The notes: generated from the letters alone by a model not told the origin. A stretch of DNA of 64,000 nt from Enterococcus caccae ATCC BAA-1240 (GCF_000407145.1 NZ_KE136475.1:62001-126000), one strand, 5' to 3'. Positions 46,145 through 55,946 are shown, counted from the first letter of the stretch. A program made the numbers and translations.

Positions 46145-46192
46145 AGCAAACCAATGAGCGCAGTTCAGCGCTTTTTATTGGTTTGTTTTTTT
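46145..46192 (+). terminator. recA terminator
   Basis: CAAACCAAT / ATTGGTTTG with inner GAGCGC/GCGCTT and a T-run. Confidence 0.88.
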
Positions 46193-46251
46193 GCTTAGCT
46201 AGGATTCTGTTAAGTGTCGGGACTCTTTCAATCAGAAAGGGCTTTTTTAAG

Positions 46252-46280
46252 TTGACACACTGGTGTACAAACATTAGAAT
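46252..46280 (+). promoter_or_regulatory. rny promoter
   Basis: TTGACA, 17 bp, TAGAAT; a ~110-bp leader follows before the rny start. Confidence 0.72.
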
Positions 46281-46390
46281 AAAGTTGTGTGCTAAACACG
46301 TATGCAAGTAGGCATATTGATAATTGATTATAGTTTATCAGAAAACTACATGAATATTGAAAAATTGAAGATAGTACGGAGGTGGAAACA

Positions 46391-47947
46391 ATGGGTTTAG
46401 AAATTCTCCTCGCTATCATCGGTTTAATTGTCGGTCTTGGTTTAGGGTTAGTCGTTGCAAAATCACGTCATGAGAAGGCTATAGATGGTGCAAAGTCCTC
46501 TGCAGAAGGCATAATTGAAAGTGCCAATAAAGAAGCAGAGACTCTGAAAAAAGAAGCTTTATTAAAAGCTATGGAAGAAAACCAGAAGTATCGTTCAGAA
46601 ATTGAAAGTGAGTTGAAAGAAAGCAAAGTAGAACTTAAATCTCAAGAAAATCGTTTATTACAAAGAGAACAAACATTAGATCGTAAAGATGATTCTCTTG
46701 AAAAACGTGAAAACTCACTGGAAGAAAAAGAAGAGAAACTTGGTGCTAGACAGCAATTAATTGATGAGCGAGAAAAAGATGTAGAAGAACTAGTTGAAAA
46801 GCAACATCAAGAAATAGAACGTATTGCTTCACTATCTAAAGATGAAGCAAAAGATATTATTATGAAATCCACAGAAGAAGAATTAAGTCATGAATTAACG
46901 GTAATGGTCAAAGAATCTGAACAACGTGCCAAAGAAGAATCAGATCGGAAAGCTAAAAATTTACTTTCTCTAGCGATTCAACGTTGTGCGGCGGATTCAG
47001 TTTCTGAAACAACTGTTTCTGTTGTTAGCTTACCAAACGATGAGATGAAAGGAAGAATCATTGGACGTGAAGGACGGAACATTCGTACATTGGAAACCCT
47101 AACTGGGATTGATCTGATTATTGATGATACGCCAGAAGCCGTGGTACTTTCAGGATTTGACCCAATTCGTAGAGAAATCGCTCGTATGACATTGGAAAAA
47201 TTAATTCAAGATGGACGGATTCATCCAGCCCGCATTGAAGAAATGGTTGAAAAATCTCGCAAAGAGATGGATGAGCGAATCCGTGAATATGGTGAGCAAG
47301 CAGCCTTTGAAGTGGGTGCTCATACATTACACCCAGACTTGATCAAGATTCTAGGGCGTTTACGTTTCCGTACAAGCTATGGGCAAAACGTATTAAATCA
47401 CTCGATCGAAGTAGCGAAATTAACTGGTGTCTTAGCTGCAGAAATTGGTGAAGATATTCAATTAGCGAAACGTGCTGGATTGCTACATGATATTGGTAAA
47501 GCATTGGATCATGAGATCGAAGGATCTCACGTTGAAATTGGTGCTGAACTTGCTGCTAAATACAAAGAAAATTCAACAGTTATCAATGCGATTGCCTCAC
47601 ATCATGGTGATGTAGAAGCGACGTCTGTTATTTCAGTATTAGTAGCAGCAGCGGATGCTTTATCAGCTGCTAGACCAGGTGCTCGTAGCGAATCAATGGA
47701 AAATTACATTCGCCGCTTAGAAAACCTAGAAAATATTTCTAATGGATTTGAAGGCGTCGAATCTAGCTTTGCTGTACAAGCAGGACGTGAAGTTCGCGTG
47801 ATGGTCAAACCAGATGAAATCACAGATTTAGAAGCTGTTCGTTTAGTTAGAGATATTCGTAAGAAGATCGAAGACGACTTGGATTACCCAGGTCACATCA
47901 AAGTGACTGTTATCCGTGAAACACGTGCAGTAGATTATGCAAAATAA
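46391..47947 (+). CDS. rny: Ribonuclease Y
   Basis: 518 residues from the ATG at 46391 (GGAGG 8 bp upstream; an in-frame GTG at 46382 overlaps the site). N-terminal membrane anchor (about 2-24), long coiled coil (about 30-200), KH domain ([19 protein letters not shown]) and HD domain with [12 protein letters not shown]. Endonuclease that starts mRNA decay. Confidence 0.96.
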   Translation: MGLEILLAIIGLIVGLGLGLVVAKSRHEKAIDGAKSSAEGIIESANKEAETLKKEALLKAMEENQKYRSEIESELKESKVELKSQENRLLQREQTLDRKDDSLEKRENSLEEKEEKLGARQQLIDEREKDVEELVEKQHQEIERIASLSKDEAKDIIMKSTEEELSHELTVMVKESEQRAKEESDRKAKNLLSLAIQRCAADSVSETTVSVVSLPNDEMKGRIIGREGRNIRTLETLTGIDLIIDDTPEAVVLSGFDPIRREIARMTLEKLIQDGRIHPARIEEMVEKSRKEMDERIREYGEQAAFEVGAHTLHPDLIKILGRLRFRTSYGQNVLNHSIEVAKLTGVLAAEIGEDIQLAKRAGLLHDIGKALDHEIEGSHVEIGAELAAKYKENSTVINAIASHHGDVEATSVISVLVAAADALSAARPGARSESMENYIRRLENLENISNGFEGVESSFAVQAGREVRVMVKPDEITDLEAVRLVRDIRKKIEDDLDYPGHIKVTVIRETRAVDYAK

Positions 47948-47956
47948 GTAACTCTC

Positions 47957-47996
47957 AAAAGAAGCAAGGCCTTAGGGCAGATTGCTTCTTTTTTTA
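47957..47996 (+). terminator. rny terminator
   Basis: AAAAGAAGCAA / TTGCTTCTTTTTTT stem-loop. Confidence 0.85.
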
Positions 47997-48050
47997 TTTA
48001 TATTAGAAAAAATTCAGAATATTTTTACTAAACCCACTATGGAGCTTTAA

Positions 48051-48079
48051 TTGTGACCAACATAGAACTTTGATATATT
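48051..48079 (+). promoter_or_regulatory. Promoter of the oligopeptide-binding protein gene
   Basis: TTGTGA, 17 bp, TATATT, 35 bp before the ATG. Confidence 0.65.
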
Positions 48080-48113
48080 CGGTGTAGATTTTATTAAATT
48101 GGGGGTTTTTTAG

Positions 48114-49766
48114 ATGAAATTAAAGAAAAGTGCCTTACTAGGCTTGATTGCTGTATCAAGCATTGCCTTAGCCGCATGTGGCGGAAACTCTAAAAATGCC
48201 GACGGTGGGTCTGGTAACGACGAAAAAGTATTTAGATACATTGAAAGACAAGAAATGCCTAGTGCAGATCCTTCATTAGCAACAGATGAAGTAAGTTTTG
48301 TTGCCTTGAATAATGTTTACGAAGGAATTTATCGCTTAGATAAAGATAGTAAGCCTCAACCAGCTGGCGCTTCTGAAAAAGCAGAAGTCAGTGAAGATGG
48401 TTTGACGTACAAAATTAAACTAAGAGAAGATGCTAAATGGACAGATGAAAAACCAGTGAGGGCAGCTGATTTTGTTTATGGTTGGCAAAGAACGGTTGAT
48501 CCTGCCACAGGGTCAGAATATGCATATATGTTCAATTCTGTAAAAAATGCTGAAAAGATTTCCAAAGGCGAAATGAAAAAGGAAGATTTAGGCATAAAAG
48601 CAGTTGGCGATTATGAGCTAGAAATCACGTTAGAAAAAGCAACACCCTATTTTGATTACTTATTAGCATTTCCTTCGTTTTTACCACAAAGACAAGATAT
48701 TGCTGAAAAATATGGTAAAGACTATACAACGACTAGTGATAAAGCAGTATACAATGGTCCGTTTACTTTAACTGATTTTGATGGACCAGGTACAGATACA
48801 AGTTGGTCCTACTCAAAAAATGATAAATATTGGGATAAAGATACAGTTAAATTAGATAAAGTAGCGATCGATGTTGTGAAAGAAGCACCGACATCATTGA
48901 ACTTGTTCCAAGACGGTCAAGCTGATGAAGTACCATTGTCAGGTGAATTAGCCCAACAAATGAAAAATGAACCTGACTACATTGTTTTAAAAGGTGCATC
49001 AACATTCTATCTTGAACCAAACCAAAGAGAAGAAAATTCACCTTATCGAAATGTAAATCTACGTAAAGCATTATCTTATGCAATTGACCGCAAAGCCTTA
49101 GTTGAGCAAATTTTAGCGAATGGTTCTGCTGTTCCAATGGGCTTAGTCCCAGAAGGCTTAGCAAAAGATCCTAAAACGGATGAAGATTTTGCTAAAGAAT
49201 TAGGCGATGAAGTTACTTATAATGTCGATAAAGCAAAAGAATCATGGAAAAAAGCGAAGGATGAATTAGGCGTTTCCAAAGTATCAATTGATTTATTGAT
49301 TGATGATACCGATAATGCTAAGAAAATGGCTGAATATCTTCAAGGCTCATTATCTGATACGTTAGAAGGATTAAAAGTATCGGTCAGCCCAGTACCATTT
49401 TCAGTCCGCTTAGATCGCTCAAATAAAGGAGATTTCCAAATCGCTGTTAGTGCTTGGGGGGCAGATTATGCAGATCCAAGTAGCTTCTTAGATTTATTTA
49501 CTACAGGTAATTCTTATAATAGAGGACATTATTCAAATCCTGAATACGATAAATTAGTTGAAAGTGCTGCAACGACGAACGCAAATAATTCAGAAGCACG
49601 TTGGCAAGATATGCTAGATGCAGAAAAAATCTTAATGGACGATATGGGTGTCATTCCATTGTATCAAAAAGCTGAAGCACATCTTCGTTCTGACAAAGTT
49701 AAAGATGTTGTATATCATTCAACTGGTGCAAAATACGACTTCAAATGGACTTACATCGAAGATTAA
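48114..49766 (+). CDS. Oligopeptide ABC transporter substrate-binding lipoprotein (OppA family)
   Basis: 550 residues. Type II signal with lipobox LAAC (Cys about residue 21). Family 5 solute-binding layout: DPSLATDEVSFVALNNVYEG, WTDEKPVRAADFVYGWQR, NLRKALSYAIDRKALVEQI. No permease or ATPase genes next to it, so it serves a transporter encoded elsewhere; in enterococci such orphans also bind peptide pheromones. Confidence 0.93.
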   Translation: MKLKKSALLGLIAVSSIALAACGGNSKNADGGSGNDEKVFRYIERQEMPSADPSLATDEVSFVALNNVYEGIYRLDKDSKPQPAGASEKAEVSEDGLTYKIKLREDAKWTDEKPVRAADFVYGWQRTVDPATGSEYAYMFNSVKNAEKISKGEMKKEDLGIKAVGDYELEITLEKATPYFDYLLAFPSFLPQRQDIAEKYGKDYTTTSDKAVYNGPFTLTDFDGPGTDTSWSYSKNDKYWDKDTVKLDKVAIDVVKEAPTSLNLFQDGQADEVPLSGELAQQMKNEPDYIVLKGASTFYLEPNQREENSPYRNVNLRKALSYAIDRKALVEQILANGSAVPMGLVPEGLAKDPKTDEDFAKELGDEVTYNVDKAKESWKKAKDELGVSKVSIDLLIDDTDNAKKMAEYLQGSLSDTLEGLKVSVSPVPFSVRLDRSNKGDFQIAVSAWGADYADPSSFLDLFTTGNSYNRGHYSNPEYDKLVESAATTNANNSEARWQDMLDAEKILMDDMGVIPLYQKAEAHLRSDKVKDVVYHSTGAKYDFKWTYIED

Positions 49767-49775
49767 AAATAAGTG

Positions 49776-49813
49776 AAAAACTCTTTCAGAGATAATCTGG
49801 AAGAGTTTTTTTT
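49776..49813 (+). terminator. Intrinsic terminator
   Basis: AAAAACTCTTTC...GGAAGAGTTTTTTTT behind the lipoprotein gene. Confidence 0.85.
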
Positions 49814-49914
49814 GCTGTCTACATGACAAATGTCATAGAGAGTCATGACAAGTGCATCTAACACAATCCCCGAGCATTAGGTAAGATAAGTACATAAGCA
49901 AAGGGGAGAAAAAA

Positions 49915-50270
49915 ATGATTACAGTAAAGAATCTAACAAAAACAAGCAAGAATAAAACAATCTTAAAAAATGTATCACTAACCGTCGATAAAGGAGAAAT
50001 CATCGCTTTAGTCGGACCAAATGGCGCAGGGAAAACAACCTTGATCAATTGTCTAACGGGGCTGATTCGCCCAACAAGTGGTGAAATCAAACTCTTTGGG
50101 AAAAATCCAATGAATAAAAAAATAAAATCAATATTGGTGTCATGCTTCAAGAAAGTACGACGTTAGAAAATGTTAAAGTCAAGGAGCTGTTTACGTTATT
50201 TCGCAGCTTTTATCCACAGCCATTGTCACTAGAAGAATTATTGGATTTGACCAGCTTAAATGAACATTAA
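49915..50270 (+). pseudogene. Broken ABC transporter ATPase
   Basis: Starts well (GGGGAG site, [20 protein letters not shown], Walker [10 protein letters not shown]). A run of A near 50115-50132 shifts the frame; the other frame continues as [16 protein letters not shown] and LFTLFRSFYP to a TAA at 50270. Signature and Walker B are missing, so about half the gene is gone. A remnant of a bacitracin/antibiotic-type ABC-2 ATPase. Confidence 0.82.
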
Positions 50271-50606
50271 AATACCTACACAACTCTTAGAGGTAAAGAA
50301 TATACCATTAAAGATGTAAAAGAAGTGAAACAATCTAATTCTAAATTAGCTTATTATCTTGAAGGGCTTAATCAGTGGGTATTAGAACAAGATGTAAAGC
50401 CTTATGCAACACCTCTATTAAATAAAAATGTATTATTATTATCGAAAGCAAGTAATGCTCAGACTGGAGAGTTTATCGATCCGTCCTTGAGGAATAAACG
50501 ATACTCAGCAATACAGGTGAAGCCAGTAAGACAATCCAATTCAAAATTGGCTTACTATTTAAATGGACTGAACAAATGGATTTTAGAGCAAGATCTTTCC
50601 CAATAA
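50271..50606 (+). pseudogene. Remnant of a cell-wall-binding protein with two GW-like repeats
   Basis: Open from the base after the ATPase stop to TAA at 50606. Two copies of QSNSKLAYYLxGLNxWxLEQD occur ~60 residues apart, which resembles GW/SH3-like wall-binding modules of amidases and surface proteins. No signal peptide or catalytic domain. A GTG at 50325 gives 93 residues, but nothing suggests this is a native start. Confidence 0.65.
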
Positions 50607-51238
50607 TAAATTCATTTTCTTAAGTGTTACTATCTAAAATAATAACTACGTGCAAAGAGCTTAGACTTATGTCGCAAGCTCTTTGTTTGTTTTGAAATAG
50701 TTCAATGAGGTATACCTTATTAAATAAATCTTAAATGCCGCTATGACAGTAATAAAAAATGGTCAATAAAGTTGTTCAAAAATGGTTTAGGATGAAGTTG
50801 ATCTCTATACTATTCACTTATGGCCAAAACATTTGTTTTAGGTTAAGGAAAGAACGATACATTTGATATCAAATTAGTAAGTAGCTAAAAGTGAATTTAC
50901 GCAGATGCAACGAGATCACTTTTTTATTGTAAGTTATAGGTGTAAATATTCAGGATCTGACTTAAGCCGATTGCGTCAGATTCTCTTAAATATGCGTTTC
51001 CCAAAAACGGTAAAATTTGAAATAAGGAAAAGTGATTGATGAAGTAGTTTTTTTATATTCCTATTAGTAAGAACAGAAATGGTCTGCCGAAAAGTTGCTC
51101 AATAAATAATACAAATATGTTCATTAAATGATTTTTATGAACAAATTAACCAACTTTACGACTTTAAAATATTTCAAATGAATCTTGACTTAAGGTTAAA
51201 ATATAGTTGAAATTCAATTGCAAAAGAAGGGGGTTTTA
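50607..51238 (+). other. Gene-free stretch with first copy of a ~110-bp repeat
   Basis: About 630 bp. Contains the intergenic repeat at 50820-50930 (second copy 52704-52810), otherwise AT-rich sequence. No gene that I can support. Confidence 0.65.
50820..50930 (+). repeat. Intergenic repeat, copy 1
   Basis: Shares long blocks with 52704-52810: CCAAAACATTTGTTTTAGGT (with one or two changes), GGAAAGAA, TATCAAATTAG, AAGTAGCTAAAAGTGAATTT and GCAGA.GCA.CGAGA.CACTT. Confidence 0.75.
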
Positions 51239-51751
51239 ATGATGTTTAAGAAATTTATTAGTTTTGTAGCTCTTGGTTTTGTTTTATGTGTAGGATTAAA
51301 TTATAATGGAATTAACGCAAGTGCATCACAAGTAAGTACGAACATAAATTTGGATAATAACATAAGATATAATGAGTCCTCTATTTATGATGATAATGGT
51401 GAGTTTCTAGGAAAGATAGTAATTTCAGAAGAAATTGGAATCACTCCACGTGGAATGATTCACAGTGAAGCAGTAAAAAATAAAAATTATAATGTACATT
51501 TCATTGGAACTACTGCAAATGTTGGTTTTGGGATAACTGTTAAAGATAAAAAAATAACAAGAGCGTACGATGCTTGGGCAAATGGGTTTGGTTGGTCAGT
51601 AAGTCCAGGGAAATTGACTTATAATAGTAGAGAAGCTAAATTACCAGGAAGTTTTAGTATTGCTTGGAAAGGGTTCCCAGCAGGAAGCACATTTAGACTT
51701 AGAGCTGTTATCAGTGGGAACCAGTTACAAACACATTTAGATATTCCCTAA
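51239..51751 (+). CDS. Secreted DUF5626-like protein
   Basis: 170 residues from ATG at 51239 (AAGGGGG upstream; the next codon is also ATG and has better spacing). Signal peptide MMFKKFISFVALGFVLCVGL, cut near ASA-SQ. The mature part (GFGITVKDKKITRAYDAW, then LRAVISGNQLQTHLDI) fits the DUF5626 family of small secreted enterococcal proteins. Function unknown. A small membrane protein follows 30 bp downstream. Confidence 0.65.
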   Translation: MMFKKFISFVALGFVLCVGLNYNGINASASQVSTNINLDNNIRYNESSIYDDNGEFLGKIVISEEIGITPRGMIHSEAVKNKNYNVHFIGTTANVGFGITVKDKKITRAYDAWANGFGWSVSPGKLTYNSREAKLPGSFSIAWKGFPAGSTFRLRAVISGNQLQTHLDIP

Positions 51752-51781
51752 ATAAAACAATAAGAAGGAGGCAATCGTATA

Positions 51782-51967
51782 ATGTGGAAAGTATATCTTT
51801 TTCTAATATTTTTAGTATTATTAATTATCGGTTTAATCTTTCTTGTAAATAAAAAAATTAAGAATAAAACTCAGAAAAAGATAATTATTTTTGTGATTAT
51901 TGTAGCTAGTTTACTAGTTATTTCTGGAATTTTACCAATATTAAGATACGCGTATTTAACGAATTAA
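51782..51967 (+). CDS. Small two-segment membrane protein
   Basis: 61 residues starting MWKVYLFLIFLVLLIIGLIF, a KKIKNKTQKK loop and a second hydrophobic segment. AAGGAGG site. In one unit with the secreted protein; possibly its immunity or partner, which is inference. Confidence 0.6.
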   Translation: MWKVYLFLIFLVLLIIGLIFLVNKKIKNKTQKKIIIFVIIVASLLVISGILPILRYAYLTN

Positions 51968-52093
51968 GAAAAAAGAATCATGACGAAATCATGGTGCTTT
52001 TTCATTAGAAGAAAAGTTCAATAGTGTATAGGCAATTGACCATTTTATGAACGTTGATTTGACAAGATTATTCAGTGTTCAATAGAGTTGCCC

Positions 52094-52138
52094 AAAAAAA
52101 GAGTTAGATAAGCTATAAGCTTTCTAACTCTTTTTTTA
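52094..52138 (-). terminator. Terminator at the end of the DUF6933 gene
   Basis: AAAAAAAGAGTTAGA / TCTAACTCTTTTTTT; overlaps the last codons of the minus-strand gene and serves either direction. Confidence 0.8.
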
Positions 52139-52625
52139 CTACGTCAATGCTAAACGTATATTCAGGTGTCATACTACGATATGGCGTTTTAGCAAGGAAT
52201 TCCATTACAGATGTCTGTAGCCGTGAATTCAGGTCAATGTCTTCAGGATAAGATTTCAACATTTGAATCATGTTGTTGTTAATGCCGCTGATTGAACGGT
52301 TATAGGAATAAGAAACTTCCATTCTGCCAGCTCTAAGAAAATATTTTTTTAGTTGATACGGTTTGTTTGTACTATAGCCAAAAACATGTTCAATGCCTTC
52401 TTTTATGTAAACAGAAAGCTGTTGTTTGTTTTTAGCGTTAATATCAGCCAAAACGATTGGAGAAAAGGACAGATCATTTACCAAAACTAAAACTTTTTTT
52501 CTGTCTAAAGTAAAATAATTTGCATGCCAAGAGAAAAAGGATCGTTCAGTTGAGCTGGATGTAGTAGTAGAAACTGGAAATTCACTAAAAAGTGGTAATG
52601 ATTTTTTTGTAGGTACAATGATCAT
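52113..52625 (-). CDS. DUF6933-like protein
   Basis: 170 residues. MIIVPTKKSLPLF start, then FSWHANYFTLDRKKVLVLVN, the pattern of a family of short uncharacterised Firmicute proteins (DUF6933), followed by a helical C-terminus. No catalytic motif seen. AAGGAG site on the minus strand. Confidence 0.75.
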   Translation of the reverse strand: MIIVPTKKSLPLFSEFPVSTTTSSSTERSFFSWHANYFTLDRKKVLVLVNDLSFSPIVLADINAKNKQQLSVYIKEGIEHVFGYSTNKPYQLKKYFLRAGRMEVSYSYNRSISGINNNMIQMLKSYPEDIDLNSRLQTSVMEFLAKTPYRSMTPEYTFSIDVVKKELESL

Positions 52626-52995
52626 AAGTAAACTCCTTTTACGTTAATCATGAGTACAGTATAACATACACAGAGAAAATAATTTGAAATACAAGGCGTA
52701 CTTATACCAAAAACATTGGTTTTAGGTGAAGGAAAGAATGATTTATTTTATATCAAATTAGCAAGTAGCTAAAAGTGAATTTGCGCAGAAGCAGCGAGAG
52801 CACTTATATATATGTGACTGTGTGACTGGTCATCATTTGCTTAATTAGGTAATTCTCAAAAACAGTCGTTTTTAGGGCAAGAAGGATAATTCTCAATTAT
52901 CCTTTAATATTTTAAATTTTCTTTTCCAAAACTTACAACAAAATCTATATGTCAATAACTCTCGTTTATGATACAATTTTAGCGAGAGTGATGAC
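52626..52995 (+). other. Gene-free stretch with second copy of the ~110-bp repeat
   Basis: About 370 bp holding the repeat at 52704-52810 and an AT-rich leader before the recombinase remnant. No gene seen. Confidence 0.65.
52704..52810 (+). repeat. Intergenic repeat, copy 2
   Basis: Partner of 50820-50930 in the same orientation. The two copies flank the group 51239-52625. Confidence 0.75.
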
Positions 52996-53556
52996 ATGAA
53001 ATACACAGGTTATGCACGAATCAGTACAAAGTCACAAGAACTGAATCGGCAGCTTGATAGTTTAGAAAAATACAATTGTGATGAAATTTTGACTGAAAAA
53101 ATTAGTGGGACTAAAGCAAGTCGACCACAACTAGATAAACTGAAAGAGTCTGTTCGAGAAGGCGATACTTTAGTGTAGAAAGTTGGGGCAGATTAGAATG
53201 TAGTACAAGGGAGGTTTTAGAGTTAGTTGATTTATTTTCTAAAAAAACGTACAAGTGATCAGTGACAAAGAAAAATTTGATACGTCCACACCATAAGGCA
53301 AGGTAATACTGACCGTCTTTCAAGCTTTTGCAGAATTTGAGAGGGATTTAATAGTTGAACGTACTAGAGAAGGTCTTAAAAGTGCAAGAGCAAGAGGACG
53401 TGTTGGTGGTCGTCCTAAAGTGTTAGAGAAAAAAATTCAGCAAGCTATTAGTCTATAGATATAAAACAGTATTCAGGAAAAGAAATATATGAAATGACAG
53501 GGATTTCTTCTTCAACGTTTTATAGATACCTCGAAAAAAGAAATTACAATGACTAG
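52996..53556 (+). pseudogene. Serine recombinase (resolvase/invertase) remnant
   Basis: Starts intact with MKYTGYARISTKSQELNRQL (catalytic Ser in RIST) and reaches GDTLV before a TAG at 53178. The remainder is readable in other frames: FQAFAEFERDLIVERTREGL, GRVGGRPKVLEKKIQQAI and a C-terminal helix-turn-helix (GKEIYEMTGISSSTFYRYLE) to TAG at 53556. At least three frameshifts or stops. Typical of Tn3-type resolvases and plasmid invertases; now dead. Confidence 0.88.
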
Positions 53557-53614
53557 AGAATCATTCTAATTTAATGTGGATGTCTATATATTGTAGATTA
53601 GACGACTAGTTTTA

Positions 53615-53748
53615 ACAAAAAAATAACACGGAATAAGGACAGAATTGAAAGCCTAACTAAAGTAGATCAACATCTTTTTAAAAGTGAAATTGAAGAACAT
53701 AAGGAAGAAAACAAGCTTCTACAGTCAGAACTAGAAGTTTTTATATAG
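53615..53748 (+). pseudogene. Short coiled-coil coding remnant
   Basis: Open frame without start reading RIESLTKVDQHLFKSEIEEH and ending ELEVFI-stop. Helical C-terminal end of a protein that probably belonged to the same mobile element as the recombinase. Not identified further. Confidence 0.35.
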
Positions 53749-53782
53749 TAATATCAAAAATAATCAGTAAGGGTGAAGAAAT

Positions 53783-54382
53783 ATGAAAAAATTTTTTTTA
53801 GTTTTAGTTTCAGCTGTACTATTAGCAAGCTGTGCTAGTAATCAATCAACCAGGTCTGTAGATTCAACTAATCATTCGGTTACTAATAACACCACTCATA
53901 AAAAAGAAGAAACCTCATTATCAAGTTCGAAAAAAAAAGAATCAATAGAAACTACTCAAAGTTCACTAGCAACTACAAATTCTGCGGAAGCCAAATATCC
54001 TAAAATTACAAAGATGTTGCTTAATGGAAAATCTTGGTATGAAGGAAATTCTACTGGTGTAGAGAACCAACCAAGACAAGGTTTTACTGAAGATAAGCTT
54101 CATGATCTGTTCGGGAATAAATTGGAGTATGAAATTATTATTGATGATAATGAACAAACATATAGAGTTCTTGATTATAGAAAAAATGAACTTGTCGATA
54201 TTAAACTTAAAACAAAAATTAAAGTGAACAAGCCAACGGTTGATGGCACCTATAGAGACGTATTCTACTATTTATATTATAAATATGACGGAACATTGAT
54301 GATTGCACGAGAAGGAGCTCCGTCAGAAGACAGTGATTTAACAAGTTATCCTTTAGAGGAAATAAATATTTGGGAAAATTAG
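53783..54382 (+). CDS. Lipoprotein with Ser/Thr-rich linker
   Basis: 199 residues. Lipobox LASC (Cys about residue 17), low-complexity Ser/Thr/Lys linker (about 20-70), then a beta-rich domain (YRVLDYRKNELVDIKLK, YLYYKYDGTLMIAREG). GGGTGAAG site. Anchored outside the membrane. Function unknown. Confidence 0.72.
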   Translation: MKKFFLVLVSAVLLASCASNQSTRSVDSTNHSVTNNTTHKKEETSLSSSKKKESIETTQSSLATTNSAEAKYPKITKMLLNGKSWYEGNSTGVENQPRQGFTEDKLHDLFGNKLEYEIIIDDNEQTYRVLDYRKNELVDIKLKTKIKVNKPTVDGTYRDVFYYLYYKYDGTLMIAREGAPSEDSDLTSYPLEEINIWEN

Positions 54383-54533
54383 AGTGAATGAAAAATTGAT
54401 TTATTCCCAAAAGTGACAGTTATAATATAATCAAACATTTATCAAAAATGATTAGAATAAAATGGATTAAACTGTCTCGAGTTAATCAATGTAGAAAAGT
54501 TATGAAGGTGACACTCTTTAGGAGGAGGTGCAT

Positions 54534-54689
54534 ATGATTGTATGTACTGAATCTAACGAAAGGAGAAGTCTTTTGGCTGCATTAGAAACAATTCAATTGA
54601 TTCTAAGCTTTGGTATGTTTACCATTGCGTTCGTTAAATTGATTGTAGATATGCTTAAGAACGACAAAAAAATAACCGTCAAAATATAG
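54534..54689 (+). CDS. Putative holin-like toxic peptide (Hol-Tox family)
   Basis: 51 residues from ATG at 54534 (AGGAGGAGG upstream) or 38 from TTG at 54573 (AAAGGAGAAG upstream). The core LAALETIQLILSFGMFTIAF followed by VKLIVDMLKNDKK is the signature of the putative holin-like toxin family (one membrane helix, basic end), known from lactobacilli and enterococci. Too short for usual gene callers. A hairpin follows its stop. Confidence 0.78.
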   Translation: MIVCTESNERRSLLAALETIQLILSFGMFTIAFVKLIVDMLKNDKKITVKI

Positions 54690-54724
54690 TGACTCCAAAA
54701 AGTCTAACTTTGTGGGGTCACTAC
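54687..54724 (+). terminator. Terminator-like palindrome behind the toxic peptide
   Basis: TAGTGACTCC / GGGGTCACTA (one mismatch) around an A/T-rich centre; symmetrical, so it can act on either strand. Confidence 0.6.
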
Positions 54725-55189
54725 ATTTCATACCTTATACACCTTTTACAAGAAAAAAGAACTACAAGTCATCGCTGAAATTACGTTTAACTACGCATAC
54801 TCAGCCAATCATAGAAGATTATTTACCTGTGATCTCGAATGCCAGTAGGTTAAAATCAGGACAAGAATTTTTGAAAGAACTTGCTGTGTCGCATGATCAA
54901 AACGGGATATTCAGAGAATTCTATACAGAGATTTCCGATCAGAGATAATGGAAGTTTTGAAGTTTTCAGAAATAAGCTAAAATCCATAAAAAACATTGCG
55001 TGAAAATAATTAGGCTAACGATCGATTATCGTATTGAGTACTTGAAGGTGCTCGTGAATAAATCCGATTAGCAATTATCCAAGATAGCGTAGACATTTGA
55101 AGTTAGATCAGATTCTAGTTGAGATTGAATCTGATCTTTTTTGAATGTTCTGTCAATTTAACTTAAAAAAGTTTTTAAAACTTAGCAAT

Positions 55190-55387
55190 CTAAGAAAAAA
55201 TATCTGTAACTTCTTTATTGAGTGAGCGAGCAATGTTAAAAGCTAACGAGTCAGAAGGTTTATATTTCCCTTTTTCAATACTTTGGATCGTTTGAATCGA
55301 TACATCGACTTGGTTAGCAAGATCTTCTTGTGTCATGTTGGTATTACTACGTATTTCTTGTAAATTGTTTTTGATTGGTTTTTTCAT
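55190..55387 (-). CDS. Small XRE-family regulator
   Basis: 65 residues from the ATG at 55387 (GAGGCGATC upstream). Compact helix-turn-helix: MTQEDLANQVDVSIQTIQSI, then KPSDSLAFNIARSLNKEVTDIF, the YgzD-like stand-alone type. The usual co-transcribed membrane protein is not present. Confidence 0.85.
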   Translation of the reverse strand: MKKPIKNNLQEIRSNTNMTQEDLANQVDVSIQTIQSIEKGKYKPSDSLAFNIARSLNKEVTDIFS

Positions 55388-55553
55388 AGTTGATCGCCTC
55401 TTTCTTGATTGATTATAGTAGTAAGGAAATAACGCACGAATCATTGATTAGCACATTTAGTTCAAAAAAGCATATACTAATTCGATCTTAGTGTGTTATA
55501 TTTAATACGTAGTGGCGAACTACAGATAAATGAGAGCGTCTTTTTATCTAGGG

Positions 55554-55604
55554 CTTCTAGCATGAATAACTTCCCCAAGTTTTATGATTGCTAGGAGTTT
55601 TTTT
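55554..55604 (+). terminator. Hairpin with T-run
   Basis: CTAGCA / TGCTAG around a ~26-base loop, then GAGTTTTTTT. Confidence 0.55.
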
Positions 55605-55913
55605 AGATAAGAAATAAAAAAAACAACATATGTTGGTCTAATTCCTTCTAACTTTAAATTGTAGTAGAGTAACAAATACACTCACAATCATAATAATATC
55701 AGATATTAAACTCTTTATAAACTTATTATTGAACTAATTGTTTAAAAAATGTAATAATGTGAATTTTGTCTTGAAATAAGCATTTTATGCTGAAATAACA
55801 TTTGGAAGGATAGAATTTAAAAGAAATTTTAACAGATATAGCTCTTTCTCTGTATTCTAGAATCGAGAATGAGAAACAGGAACACGAAATAACAAATTTT
55901 AAAAATAATTAAC

Positions 55914-55946
55914 ACTTCATCACTTTATGTTGGATGAAGTTTTTTT
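55914..55946 (+). terminator. Intrinsic terminator
   Basis: ACTTCATC / GATGAAGT with an 11-base loop and TTTTTT. Confidence 0.7.

Noticed and set aside
46035-46307. 90-codon minus-strand frame over the end of recA
   Set aside because: Overlaps recA, its terminator and the rny promoter.
54712-54948. Open frame of 78 codons from a GTG with no known relatives
   Set aside because: Starts inside the palindrome behind the toxic peptide, has no ribosome site and odd composition; probably chance or an unrecognisable gene scrap.
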